From: Aldehydirespirator sp965220345 | Lineage (GTDB): Bacteria > Actinomycetota > Acidimicrobiia > Acidimicrobiales > Aldehydirespiratoraceae | Length of the DNA stretch: 64,000 bases | Assembly (NCBI GenBank): GCA_965220345.1 | Contig: OZ244822.1 | Span: forward strand, 1,922,001 to 1,986,000 | Direction: 5' to 3' | In this document: positions 39,301-48,322 of the stretch, in pieces | Layout: the number at the start of each line of letters is the position of its first letter | Position numbering within the stretch: the first letter of the stretch is position 1 | Program-made: the position numbers and the translations under genes | The notes under the pieces: generated by a model | Seen by the model: the letters and a program-made list of their open reading frames with translations, nothing else | Databases searched by the model: none | Told to the model about the DNA's origin: nothing

Positions 39301-42300
39301 TGTTGAGCAGGGTAAGGATGGAAGTATTGAGGTTTATGTTTTTCGTCATCTTGTTGAGGGTGAGACTTTGTCGATACCGATTCGTTTGACTTCCGCGGGT
39401 TATGATACGGCTACTTCTGTTAGGATGCCGACTACTTATGGTGGTGGGGCTGGTGTGCGGCAGAGCGCGATTTTGTCTTCGGCGGGTAGTAAACCTGAGT
39501 TGGTGTTGAGTTTACCGGATAAGCCTGGAGGCAATCCTGGTGAGAAACCGGTGGGTGTTGAGTTGGATCAGCTTGATTTGTATCCAGCGATTTTGCATCA
39601 AGGCTTTTGGAATCTCACAGTAACGGGTCCCACGAATGCTAATACGACTACTAGGAGCAACGCTAATCAGTTTATAGTGGATTTGGTTGTTTCGTATCCT
39701 GATGATGATGGTGATATTGTTGATGAGAAGATTAAGGTAGCACCGTTGGCGACTGAGGCTAGTGTTGCTCGTAGTAACCTTTCGGGTGGGGTTGGTATAT
39801 CAGACCCATCTCCAAAAACGTTTACTATTGCTGATGATGATTCTTTGACTGTGCCGTCTGACTGGCCGCAAAAACCTCATGGCCTTTCAGCAGGTGATGA
39901 GTTCCGTCTGCTGTTCGTGACTACGATTCTTGATAACGCTGATTCATGTAATATTGATGACTATGATTATTGGGCTATGTCTGATGCTAGTAATGGTATA
40001 GCATCGATTCAGCCATATATTGCTACTTTCAAAGCTTTGATCTCGACTAAGGGCTGCGACGCGATTGTTGGGACTCCTGCTAGGAATGGTTTACCTGCGA
40101 TTCCTGCGGTTGATGCGGTTCCTGCTACGGCTTTGATCGCGCATAACGGTTTGACTGGTACCGATGTGCCGATTCATTGGCTTGCAGCGTCACCTGCTTC
40201 GGGTGATAAGATTAGTGACACTTATGGAGAATTTTATAATGGCCAAACTGACTGGGACAGTGAGTCTCCTACAACTTCTTTAGGTGCTACGACTACTGCT
40301 AGCCCTGAGGGTTATTGGACTGGGTCTAGTAATGATGGTACTCCTTCTACCGGTAACCAAGCGGGTCACAGCACCGTAGCTTTGGGTTATTTGAATGGTA
40401 GTGGCGATCAGCGACCATTGGGTAGTCCTAACACTGGGGTAACTAATATTGAAAATGATAAATATAAGCCGCGACCGATTTATGTTTTGTCGCCGGTGTT
40501 TACTGTTGGCACGGACCCAACCCCAGCTGCGGATCCGGTGGTTTCGATTACGGCGGGTTCGGGGGTTACTGAGGGTTCTGCTGCTTCGTTTACGGTTTCT
40601 GCGTCTCCGGTGCCGTCGGCTGCGTTGACAGTGAATTTGAGTGTGGCTGACGCGTCTAATGGCGGTGATTTTGTTGCGGCTGGGAATGAAGGCGCTACAA
40701 CGGTTACGGTCCCGACTTCTGGTACGGTCATGTTAACTGTAGCTACAGCCTCTGATTCGACGGATGAACCCAATGGTGCTGTGTCTGTGACTGTAAATAC
40801 TGGTACTGGTTATTCTGTGTCTAGCTCTGATGGTTCTGCTTCGGTGAATGTGACTGATAATGATGCTACTTCTGTGACTTTGGCGCGTACGGCTGGAAGT
40901 GCGATCACTGAGGGTTCTACACTTGATTACACGTTGACGCTTGGTCGTGCGCTAGTGACCAATGAGGTATTGGCTGTACCGCTCATGTTTAGTGGCAGCG
41001 CTACCCGTGGCACTGATTACATGCTGGCGTGTCCGACTACATTGCCTACTGGTGTGGCTTGCGCGAATCTTAACAGCGGTAACGCAACAGTTACTTTCAC
41101 AGGTAGTGATAGCGCTGCTACAGCAGTCACGATTACCCTCACAGCCAGCACAGATAGCGTGACCGAAGCTAGCGGCGAAACGGTCGATATTGGGCTTGGT
41201 ACGCTTAATGCGAGTTCTGGTACTAATCTTGGTGGTGGCGCGTCTGGCACCGACAGCGCAGCCGAAGTCACAATCAACGATCCTGCGTCTACAGATGTAG
41301 CAGTCACACTAAGTGTTGACAGCGGCGGTAACGTCACTGAAGGTGGTACTCGTACGGTGACTGCTACATTGGAGTCTGCGCCGTCGGCTAATGTGATGAT
41401 CCCGATACGGCAGGCTTCGGGCGGCACCGCGGTTGCTGCTGATTTCACGTTGAGTGCTAGTGGTGTGATTACTGTCAATAGTGGTTCTACGTCGGGAACG
41501 TTGACGTTTACTGCGGTTGATGACAACATTGACGAAGCTAGTGAGACATTGTCGTTAGGGTTCGGGACTTTGCCTGAGGGGTATAGTGCTGGTGATCCAG
41601 CAACAGCAGCGATTACGATTGCTGATAATGATGCGGCGCCGACGGCGATCACTTTGTCGGTGGATACTGATACTGATACGAACGCTGCTGAGAGTACTGT
41701 GGCTGAGGGTGGTGGCGCAGAGACGGTGCGGGTGACTGCTACTGTGGGTGGTGCTACTCGTTTCGCGACTGCACAAACTGTGACGGTGAGCGTTGGTGCG
41801 GGTAGTGATGGTGCTGCTTCGGGTACGGATTATACGGCGGTCACCGATAAAACGATCACTATCGCGGCGGGTGCTGATAGCGGCAATGTGACGTTTACGT
41901 TTACGCCTACTGATGATGATGTTGATGAGGGTAATGAGTCGGTTACTTTGTCTGCTATGCATTCTTCGATCACGATCACTGATATTGTGTTTAATATTGT
42001 TGATGATGATACTGCTGGTGTGACGATCACTGAGTCTTCTGGTTCCACGAGCGTAGCCGAAAATGGTGGCACTGATACTTATACGGTAGTGTTGGATAGC
42101 AAACCGACTCATAATGTGACAGTAGAGGTTACTTCCGGCACGCCTGGCGCAGCGTTGGTTGATGTGGCTGGTGGTACTGCTACATTGAAGACTTCTGATA
42201 CGTTAACGTTCACGACATCGAACTGGGCTACCGCGCAGACGGTAACAGTGACTGGCGTGAACGATAATATTGATAACCCCAGCGATGAACGTACTGTGAC

Positions 42301-45300
42301 ATTGACTCACGATATTGCTTCAAGCGATGCTAAATATAATGCGTTAGCTGATGAGGAAGTGTCTGTTGAGGTTACTGATGATGATCCTGCACCGACTGGG
42401 ATCACATTATCGGTGGACACGGATACGAGTACGGGTGGTGATCAGTCTACGGTAGCTGAAGGGGGTGGCGCGAAAACGGTGCGTGTGACTGCTACGGTTG
42501 GTGGTGCTACCCGTTTCGGCACAGCGCAGTCTGTGACAGTAAGCGTTGGTGCTAATAGTGATAGCGCTACTGAAAGCACGGATTACACAACAGTCACGAA
42601 TAAGACGATCAATATCGCTGCGGGCGCTGATAGTGGCACAGCTACGTTTACGTTCACGCCGACTGATGATGATCTTGATGAGGGTACTGAAACAGTAAGC
42701 GTGTCAGGAACGTTAGCTGGGGTGACGTTCACTGACACCTCGTTCACGATCACTGATAATGACACGTCGGCGGTGCTGATTACTGAGACTGGCACGCCTG
42801 CAGGCACTACTGTGTCCGAGGATGGCACCACTACCACTGATAGCTATTCGGTGAAGTTAGCTACTAAACCCGCAGCGAATGTGACAGTGACGGTTACCTC
42901 TGAGACGCCTGCTGCGGCGGTGTTGGATGGTCCTGATAGTGCTACAGTGTTTAATTCGTCTGAAACATTAACGTTCACGACTACGAACTGGGCTACCGCG
43001 CAGACGATCAATGTGCAGGGTGTGAATGATAATATTGATAATACTGGTAATAAACGTAGCGTGACTTTCACTCACGATATCGCTTCAACGGATGCTAAAT
43101 ATAATGCATTGAGCGATGAGACTGTGACTGTGACGGTTAGCGATGATGATGATGCGCCGTCCGGGATTACGTTATCTGTTGATACTGATACGAGTGTAAA
43201 TAACGATCAGTCTACGGTAGCTGAGGGTGGCGGCACAAAAACCGTGCGAGTGACCGCATCGGTGAACGGGTCAACGCGTTATGATACTGAGGTGACTGTG
43301 ACAGTGAGCGTGGGGGCTGGCAGCACTGCGAATGTTCTTTATGCTACCGAAGGCACAGATTACACTAATGTCGCCGATCAGAAGATCACTATCGCTGCGG
43401 GCGCAGCGAGCGGCAATGTGACGTTTATGTTTACGCCTACTAATGACACGTTCGCTGAAACGGCTGAGGTTGTGGACGTGTCTGGTACTTCTGGTTCGTT
43501 AACTATAACCTCTACGTCGTTCACGATTACTGATAATGAAACCGTGCCAGGGATCACATTGAGCGCGACCCCGGCTACGGTTGATGAGGGTGATGATGCT
43601 ACAACGATCGCGGTTACTGCGACTGTGGGGGGTTCGGTTCGTTTTGATCGTACTCGCACAGTGGTGGTGTCGGTCGCGGGTTCTGGGGGTTCTAATCTGG
43701 TCGGGTTCACGGCTGTAAATGATTTCAATATTACGATCCCCGCCAACACGGCTTCGGGTTCAGCTAATTTCACGTTAACCCCAGCAGCCGATGACATTGA
43801 CGAAGACACCGAAACGATTACCGTTTCAGGCGTTTCTGCGGGTCCACCGGTCGCGACGGTGACTTCTGGTAGCGTGTCGTTGACTGATGATGACACTGCG
43901 GGTGTAACGATCTCAAAATCGGCGCTTACCGTAGATGAGAATGGTGGCATGCAGACTTATACGGTGGTGTTGGATAGCCAGCCGACAGCGGATGTGACGG
44001 TTACGATGACTTCTGGCACGCCGGGCGCGGCGACGGTGGATGGCTCAGATGCGGGCACGGTCGGGTCTACTGCTGAAACGTTAACATTCACATCATCAAC
44101 TTGGGATACCGCACAAACGGTGACTGTGATCGGTGTGAACAATAATAGAAACGACGCTGGTGATCAGCGTACTTCAACTGTTGCTCATACGGTTGAGTCT
44201 TCTGACAGTAAATATAATGCTTTGTCGGGGGTTAAATCGGTGTCGGTGACTGTCACTGATGATGATGGTGCTGGTGTAACGATCTCTGAGTCGACGCGTA
44301 CCGTAGCTGAGAATGGTGGCACGCAGACTTATACGGTGGTGTTGGATAGCGAACCGAGTGCCGATGTGACAGTAACGATTACTTCTGACACGCCAGCAGC
44401 AGCTCGGGTTGATGGTCCTGGAGGTAATACGACACCGAAACCTACTGAAACGTTAACGTTCACGTCAACCAACTATGCCACTGTGCAGACGGTGACTGTT
44501 ACTGGTGTGAACGATAACCTAGACAACACCGGCAATGAACGCAGCGCTAAGTTGACTCATGCTTTTAGTTCTACCGACACTAATTATTCGAGTATTAGTG
44601 ATCGGGATGTGACGGTTACTGTTACTGATGATGATGATACCCCTGAAATAGATTTGAGTGTGGATCTGTCGTCTGTAGCTGAGAGTGCTGGTTCAACGAC
44701 TGTGACTGTGACTGCGACTGTTGATGATGCTGCGATCCGTTTCGAGGAAGCGAAAACGGTGCGTGTTACTGTGATGGGGTCTGCTGGAGATGAGTTCGTG
44801 GATTTCACGATCCCGACCGCTTTCGATCTCACGATCGCTAGCGGCACCGCATCGGGTACAGAAACGTTTGCGTTAGTTCCTACTAATGATCTTATTAATG
44901 AACGCGATGAGACTGTGACTATCTCTGGTGCATCAACCGGATTAACAGTTAATTCTACGTCGTTGATGTTGACTGACGATGAAGCAGATCCGATAATAGC
45001 GATAAACAATCCTGACGTGTCAACAGTTACTGAGGGACAAACCGCTCAATTTGTTGTAGTGCCGGTTAGTAGCGAACTTTCTGCTAAACCAGCTTCGAAA
45101 GGGCTTTCAGCTTTCGATTTGACCATAAACCTTACTGTCGCTCAAACCGGTAGTTTCGTTTCGTCTACTAATTTAGGTGATAAAACAGTTGTTTTGCCTG
45201 CTTTGGCAGAACAAGTGTCTTATGATGTTGATACAGTGAACGATGATACTGTAGAATCTAATGGACGTGTTACGTTATCTGTTCGTTCTGGTAGCGGATA

Positions 45301-47749
45301 CACTACTACTGGTGGAAGCAACTCCCGTTACGTGACTGTCAACGATAATGATACAGGCGTAGCCGTAAACCTAAGCATCAATAACGCGACCATCACCGAA
45401 GACGATAGTACGGGTAGCACGATTACTGTAACTCTCGCGTCGGCTGCTCCTTCGGGAGGTGTAAACATTCCGCTCACCACCACGAACGGCACAGCAGCCA
45501 ACAGTGACTACAATCTAGAAGCTGATAGTGTGACCATCGCTGAAGGTCAAATGTCCAACACGGTTGATATCACCGCAACCGGCGACACTACAGACGAACC
45601 CACAGAAACGTTCACTGTGAACCTCGGTAATCTACCTGATGGGTACGCAGCCGGTACCACTAGCAGTGTTGATGTCACAATCGCTGATAATGATCCGACC
45701 ACAGTCACCCTTACACGCGCTGCTGGCGCAACCCTCACCGAAGGCTCCACACTCACATACACACTGACATTAGGTCGCAGCCTTGTTGCTGGTGAAGTAT
45801 TGCCGGTACCGCTCGCTTTCGCTGGTACCGACACCGCTGTGCGCAACACTGATTACACGCTCGCCTGCCCGAACACTTTGCCGACCGGTGTGACCTGCAA
45901 TAACCTCAACACCGCAACCACACCCACAATCACGTTCACAGGCTCAGCCAGCGCCGCCCGAACCGTCACTATCACTCTCACCGCCACAACCGATAACACA
46001 GTCGAAACCTCAGGCGAAACAGTTGACATCGGATTGGGTACTTTGAATGCGAGTTCAGGTACTAATCTTGGTGGCGGTGCAACAGGCACCGACAACGCAG
46101 ACGCGGTAACTATCAACGATCCGGTGGTCGCGACACCCTCGGTTACGGTCACACAAACCGGAGGCATAACTAGGGTCGCTGAAAATGGTGGCACTGACAC
46201 CTACACAATCGTGTTAGGCACTGAACCCACAGCCGCTGTGATGATCACTGTCACATCCAGCACCCCATCAGCAGCACGAATCGATGGCCCCGACACTGGC
46301 AACACAGCAAGCGCATCTGAAACTCTCACGTTCACATCCGGTAACTACAACACAGCCCAAACCATCACCGTCACAGGCATAAACGACAGCATCGACAATC
46401 CCGGTAATCAGCGCAGCGCAACAATCAGACATACTGTCACCGCAGCATCCGCTAGCGAATACCTCAACGTCAACATTGTCAGTGTTACCGTGACCGTCAC
46501 CGACGACGACGACTCCACCCCCCGCCGACCCCAGACACAAAGACCATCAATATCACGCTCCACACCAACCACCCCCGAACCCGAACCGGAGCCTGAACCT
46601 GAACCAGAGCCGGTGTTTGAGGATCTCACTGAAACCTCTGAAGTGCATCGTGAAGCGGTCACCGAACTCGCGAATGAAGGAGTCTTTGAGCGGGTTGGCT
46701 GTCAAAGCGATCAACTGTGCCCGGACCAACCAGTTAAACGTTGGCAGCTAGCGGTAATACTTATACGTCAGCTTGAAGGCACCGACACCGAACCCGAAAC
46801 CGACACCGAAAACACGTTCACCGATGTTGAGGATGTCTGGTGGTCAAGTTATGTGCAGCGTCTTAGTGACCTAGAACTCACTCGAGGCTGCACCGAAGAT
46901 AGTTTCTGCCCGGATCAGCAACTCACTAGAGGTCAAGCAGCACAATTCATAGCCAACGCGTTCGGTCTTACTAGCACCCAGACCGCTGATTTCGCGGATC
47001 TCGACGAAAGCAATCCCCATGTTGCAGCGATTAACGCACTGTATGAAGCAGGTATCACTCTAGGCTGCCAAAGCGAACCCCTACAGTTCTGCCCTGACGA
47101 CAAAATCACGATACAACAACTAGCAAGCCTGCTCGCCCGCGCGGCTGATGTAGCAGCCGCTGAAGCCGCCAAAACACCTGAACCTGAGCTGGTGTTTGAG
47201 GATCTCGCTGAAATCCCAGAAGTGCATCGACAAGCAGTCACAGAACTCGCTGAAGAAGGCGTATTCGAACAGATTGGCTGTCAAAGCGATCAGCTATGCC
47301 CAGACCAGCCGGTCAAACGCTGGCAGCTAGCAGTAATCATCGTACGCCAGCTTGAAGGCACCGAAACCGAACCCGAAACCGACACCGAGCCCACGTTTAC
47401 CGATGTAGAAGACATCTGGTGGTCAGGCTATGTGCAGCGTCTCAGCGAACTAGAACTCACTCGAGGCTGCACCGAAAACAGTTTCTGCCCCGATCAGCAA
47501 CTCACCAGAGGCCAAGCAGCACAATTCCTTGTCACTGCTTTTGACTTAACCGACACCAGCAACGCAGAATTCAACGATATAGAAGGCAGTCCACACACAG
47601 CAGCTATCAACACACTATTCGCAGCAGGCATCACCAACGGCTGCAACAGCGAACCCCTAAACTTCTGCCCAGACAAACCAATCACACTCCAAGAACTAGC
47701 CACCATGATCACCCGCGCCGCTAAAAAACTAAACCAACCCACCCCATAA
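36317..47749 (+). CDS. Giant secreted Calx-beta repeat protein with C-terminal SLH domains (copy 1)
   Basis: A 3810-residue surface protein. Residues ~1-50 are a charged segment conserved in copy 2 (RVVVLEAHES.RERLS), ending at the G tract (36444-36455). The signal peptide follows at ~64-96 (LTTVLLAALLVVAPG, cleavage near PAEA-Q). An unnamed module starting ADWALIPSGLGAGDRFRLLF occupies ~101-327 and recurs at ~1176-1400. Calx-beta-type repeats fill ~327-1175 and ~1400-3400, with calcium-type acidic ends (VTVTDDDD). A Pro-Glu stretch (~3421-3435) leads into two sets of three SLH repeats (~3433-3620 and ~3626-3800), each with a Cys pair. It is probably a wall-anchored fibrous adhesin. GTG 36455 is a possible internal start. 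Antisense frames in it are shadows. Confidence 0.9.
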   Translation: MSEQNARRDQDGRVVVLEAHESGRERLSPRSGLHRPRRLEILRGGGVSALRPARCQLASRLSLRLVTAALTTVLLAALLVVAPGIAVLAPQPAEAQTPPTANADGSFTVAADWALIPSGLGAGDRFRLLFSTSGMRKNKGTTAQFNQYVQTHAAKGHASIQPYASHFRAMVSTSNNEQRNVREFVENLGLNIDLSKEGLGEPIRAVAQGPDVDVVVYWLNGVKIAADGRDLLTGSWGSNNTSDRDESGNTKTAAEHWTGLTTGLGPFIGAFPLNDRECAAAGNASGNRLYDSFRYCTNTQKAEFNSSLSIFGLSPEFVVIGTSTDPTVSIVPSSNTAVAEGNDVSFTVSVDSAQTADFDVDVYIDPVYTTNAAGSRGTSGIRTATITASQTSTTLTVTTEDDSVDDPGLGVTATIVARNRYQVSSTAGSATAPVTETEQTTVTLSGTAFILEESSRTGSLTVSLSRSLVADEVIVVPLMLSTTTGARIGGSTPDFTVTARGTGVSLSAETSANPILTFSGAGAQNGELVFTGTSNADGDTDTDTVRVAINSSALSSQSSTNVSGGVTSVSSKLSGTLSILDAQGVAAQVKPGTFQSTRRGAPARSCDATLQVSEYSRTRPVSDCFLLRLLSAPPASTVQGANNGVLIVPSVDNGAVRVSTQPWVWPTDWDRDLFFEVWPVNDKKDNPGGKRTATVSFAAKVYKPGTAIANLEDVPGALYQNMPTVEVTVVDIDPTVVVLGAADTPDGSATEGVSSDTAKFKLSLGRGLVAGEVLSVPLSFSGATLGTEFSVGLDGSPSGVVYSNSVVTFTGPSAAAATLVVSALGDSNSVSERVSVAIPASSGSTSGLMTASGLAGGATGSGSAVFVLLDSASPVTVGVPDGVLRITEGGSGSYTVALTMDPSADVTVSFSSSASSVLAAPASVTIADDANWANPRTVTLRSANNFNDHPDRTVTISHSVSSTDSTYQNLTVEDATVVVVDDETTDYYIRRTGDGVEQGKDGSIEVYVFRHLVEGETLSIPIRLTSAGYDTATSVRMPTTYGGGAGVRQSAILSSAGSKPELVLSLPDKPGGNPGEKPVGVELDQLDLYPAILHQGFWNLTVTGPTNANTTTRSNANQFIVDLVVSYPDDDGDIVDEKIKVAPLATEASVARSNLSGGVGISDPSPKTFTIADDDSLTVPSDWPQKPHGLSAGDEFRLLFVTTILDNADSCNIDDYDYWAMSDASNGIASIQPYIATFKALISTKGCDAIVGTPARNGLPAIPAVDAVPATALIAHNGLTGTDVPIHWLAASPASGDKISDTYGEFYNGQTDWDSESPTTSLGATTTASPEGYWTGSSNDGTPSTGNQAGHSTVALGYLNGSGDQRPLGSPNTGVTNIENDKYKPRPIYVLSPVFTVGTDPTPAADPVVSITAGSGVTEGSAASFTVSASPVPSAALTVNLSVADASNGGDFVAAGNEGATTVTVPTSGTVMLTVATASDSTDEPNGAVSVTVNTGTGYSVSSSDGSASVNVTDNDATSVTLARTAGSAITEGSTLDYTLTLGRALVTNEVLAVPLMFSGSATRGTDYMLACPTTLPTGVACANLNSGNATVTFTGSDSAATAVTITLTASTDSVTEASGETVDIGLGTLNASSGTNLGGGASGTDSAAEVTINDPASTDVAVTLSVDSGGNVTEGGTRTVTATLESAPSANVMIPIRQASGGTAVAADFTLSASGVITVNSGSTSGTLTFTAVDDNIDEASETLSLGFGTLPEGYSAGDPATAAITIADNDAAPTAITLSVDTDTDTNAAESTVAEGGGAETVRVTATVGGATRFATAQTVTVSVGAGSDGAASGTDYTAVTDKTITIAAGADSGNVTFTFTPTDDDVDEGNESVTLSAMHSSITITDIVFNIVDDDTAGVTITESSGSTSVAENGGTDTYTVVLDSKPTHNVTVEVTSGTPGAALVDVAGGTATLKTSDTLTFTTSNWATAQTVTVTGVNDNIDNPSDERTVTLTHDIASSDAKYNALADEEVSVEVTDDDPAPTGITLSVDTDTSTGGDQSTVAEGGGAKTVRVTATVGGATRFGTAQSVTVSVGANSDSATESTDYTTVTNKTINIAAGADSGTATFTFTPTDDDLDEGTETVSVSGTLAGVTFTDTSFTITDNDTSAVLITETGTPAGTTVSEDGTTTTDSYSVKLATKPAANVTVTVTSETPAAAVLDGPDSATVFNSSETLTFTTTNWATAQTINVQGVNDNIDNTGNKRSVTFTHDIASTDAKYNALSDETVTVTVSDDDDAPSGITLSVDTDTSVNNDQSTVAEGGGTKTVRVTASVNGSTRYDTEVTVTVSVGAGSTANVLYATEGTDYTNVADQKITIAAGAASGNVTFMFTPTNDTFAETAEVVDVSGTSGSLTITSTSFTITDNETVPGITLSATPATVDEGDDATTIAVTATVGGSVRFDRTRTVVVSVAGSGGSNLVGFTAVNDFNITIPANTASGSANFTLTPAADDIDEDTETITVSGVSAGPPVATVTSGSVSLTDDDTAGVTISKSALTVDENGGMQTYTVVLDSQPTADVTVTMTSGTPGAATVDGSDAGTVGSTAETLTFTSSTWDTAQTVTVIGVNNNRNDAGDQRTSTVAHTVESSDSKYNALSGVKSVSVTVTDDDGAGVTISESTRTVAENGGTQTYTVVLDSEPSADVTVTITSDTPAAARVDGPGGNTTPKPTETLTFTSTNYATVQTVTVTGVNDNLDNTGNERSAKLTHAFSSTDTNYSSISDRDVTVTVTDDDDTPEIDLSVDLSSVAESAGSTTVTVTATVDDAAIRFEEAKTVRVTVMGSAGDEFVDFTIPTAFDLTIASGTASGTETFALVPTNDLINERDETVTISGASTGLTVNSTSLMLTDDEADPIIAINNPDVSTVTEGQTAQFVVVPVSSELSAKPASKGLSAFDLTINLTVAQTGSFVSSTNLGDKTVVLPALAEQVSYDVDTVNDDTVESNGRVTLSVRSGSGYTTTGGSNSRYVTVNDNDTGVAVNLSINNATITEDDSTGSTITVTLASAAPSGGVNIPLTTTNGTAANSDYNLEADSVTIAEGQMSNTVDITATGDTTDEPTETFTVNLGNLPDGYAAGTTSSVDVTIADNDPTTVTLTRAAGATLTEGSTLTYTLTLGRSLVAGEVLPVPLAFAGTDTAVRNTDYTLACPNTLPTGVTCNNLNTATTPTITFTGSASAARTVTITLTATTDNTVETSGETVDIGLGTLNASSGTNLGGGATGTDNADAVTINDPVVATPSVTVTQTGGITRVAENGGTDTYTIVLGTEPTAAVMITVTSSTPSAARIDGPDTGNTASASETLTFTSGNYNTAQTITVTGINDSIDNPGNQRSATIRHTVTAASASEYLNVNIVSVTVTVTDDDDSTPRRPQTQRPSISRSTPTTPEPEPEPEPEPEPVFEDLTETSEVHREAVTELANEGVFERVGCQSDQLCPDQPVKRWQLAVILIRQLEGTDTEPETDTENTFTDVEDVWWSSYVQRLSDLELTRGCTEDSFCPDQQLTRGQAAQFIANAFGLTSTQTADFADLDESNPHVAAINALYEAGITLGCQSEPLQFCPDDKITIQQLASLLARAADVAAAEAAKTPEPELVFEDLAEIPEVHRQAVTELAEEGVFEQIGCQSDQLCPDQPVKRWQLAVIIVRQLEGTETEPETDTEPTFTDVEDIWWSGYVQRLSELELTRGCTENSFCPDQQLTRGQAAQFLVTAFDLTDTSNAEFNDIEGSPHTAAINTLFAAGITNGCNSEPLNFCPDKPITLQELATMITRAAKKLNQPTP
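36444..36455 (+). repeat. Homopolymeric tract of 12 G in coding region
   Basis: Twelve consecutive G follow TTGC in codons ~43-47 of giant gene 1. With 12 G the ATG at 36317 is in frame with the signal peptide and the rest of the protein. Such tracts change length by slipped-strand mispairing. The equivalent tract in copy 2 has 13 G. Confidence 0.9.
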
Positions 47750-47772
47750 CCCCCCCAACCCCATAAGGGGGG
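47750..47772 (+). terminator. C-run/G-run hairpin after giant gene 1
   Basis: Directly after the TAA, CCCCCC (47751-47756) can pair with GGGGGG (47767-47772) around AACCCCATAA, or the inner CCCC with GGGG around ATAA. It is a likely end of the giant transcript, but there is no T-run. Confidence 0.45.
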
Positions 47773-48086
47773 CGACAGTCTCCACAGGGGGATTAGCTCA
47801 GTAAGCAGCCTGCTCACCGAGTGACCGTTGCAGCCTCAAGCAACACACCCAAACAGCAAACAAGGCGACTCAATCCGTCAAGCTGCTTCAGCCTCATCAT
47901 GTTCAGTGTTGCCTAGACGAGTCTCACCGTCATGCATGGCATCTTCACACCACGTTGATAGGCCGAAAGTGTAAGCACGGTGACGTGTTCATCTGCCGGA
48001 TTTCTCCTAACCCAGAATACCCCGCCGACATGTTTGACGGGGTCTTCTGGGTTATCTCCACTCTCAAGGCATGCTAATGTGGGTTC
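47773..48086 (+). other. Gene-free stretch with decayed rRNA-operon tail
   Basis: The region contains no gene. 47787-47801 reads like the 5' end of a tRNA (GGGGGATTAGCTCAG). 47946-47991 is a near copy of the 23S 3' part at 34159-34204. It runs without the 23S-5S spacer into a copy of the 5S end, terminator and following 60 bases (47996-48100 against 34504-34614). This is the scar of a duplicated and deleted rRNA operon. Confidence 0.75.
48009..48053 (+). terminator. Second copy of the rRNA terminator
   Basis: AACCCAGAATACCCCG (48009-48024) pairs with CGGGGTCTTCTGGGTT (48038-48053) with one mismatch. Sequence and flanks match the genuine rRNA terminator at 34523-34559. Confidence 0.75.
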
Positions 48087-48287
48087 ATGACCACAGTTCA
48101 GGTTTCGCATCTCGTTGCGATGGCTGTCGGTTTCTTGAGCGTTATCTGGCATCAGCGCCGCATCACCAGCAGGTTGCGATCCGAAATGCGAGAGGACTTC
48201 CGCAAAGCCCGAGAGGATGCCCGCGAGATACGGCGCTTGCTTAAGAACCCGCGGAACCGAAATCACTGCATCAAGAGTGTCGGGTAG
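48087..48287 (+). pseudogene. Truncated coiled-coil gene (paralog C)
   Basis: It has the same leaderless promoter (TAATGT plus GGGTTC) and a start MTTVQVSHLVAMAVGFLSVIWHQ. The transmembrane segment and RSEMREDFRKAREDARE follow as in the full paralogs. At about codon 52 the frame shifts (LLKNPRNRNH instead of LIETLRTETT; the alternate frame still reads TEITAS), and it stops at 66 residues without the 11-residue repeats or the C-terminal helix. Confidence 0.7.
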
Positions 48288-48322
48288 TGTGAGGCGCTGA
48301 TGCGACACTTCGCGAGAGCAGG

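Noticed and set aside
41017..41652. Long minus-strand reading frames inside the giant genes (also 42583-44142, 55807-58204, 61639-63042 and others)
   Set aside because: They recur at the same offset in both giant genes and mirror the Ser/Thr/Val-rich repeat codons of the plus strand. They have no start signals and no protein-like features.
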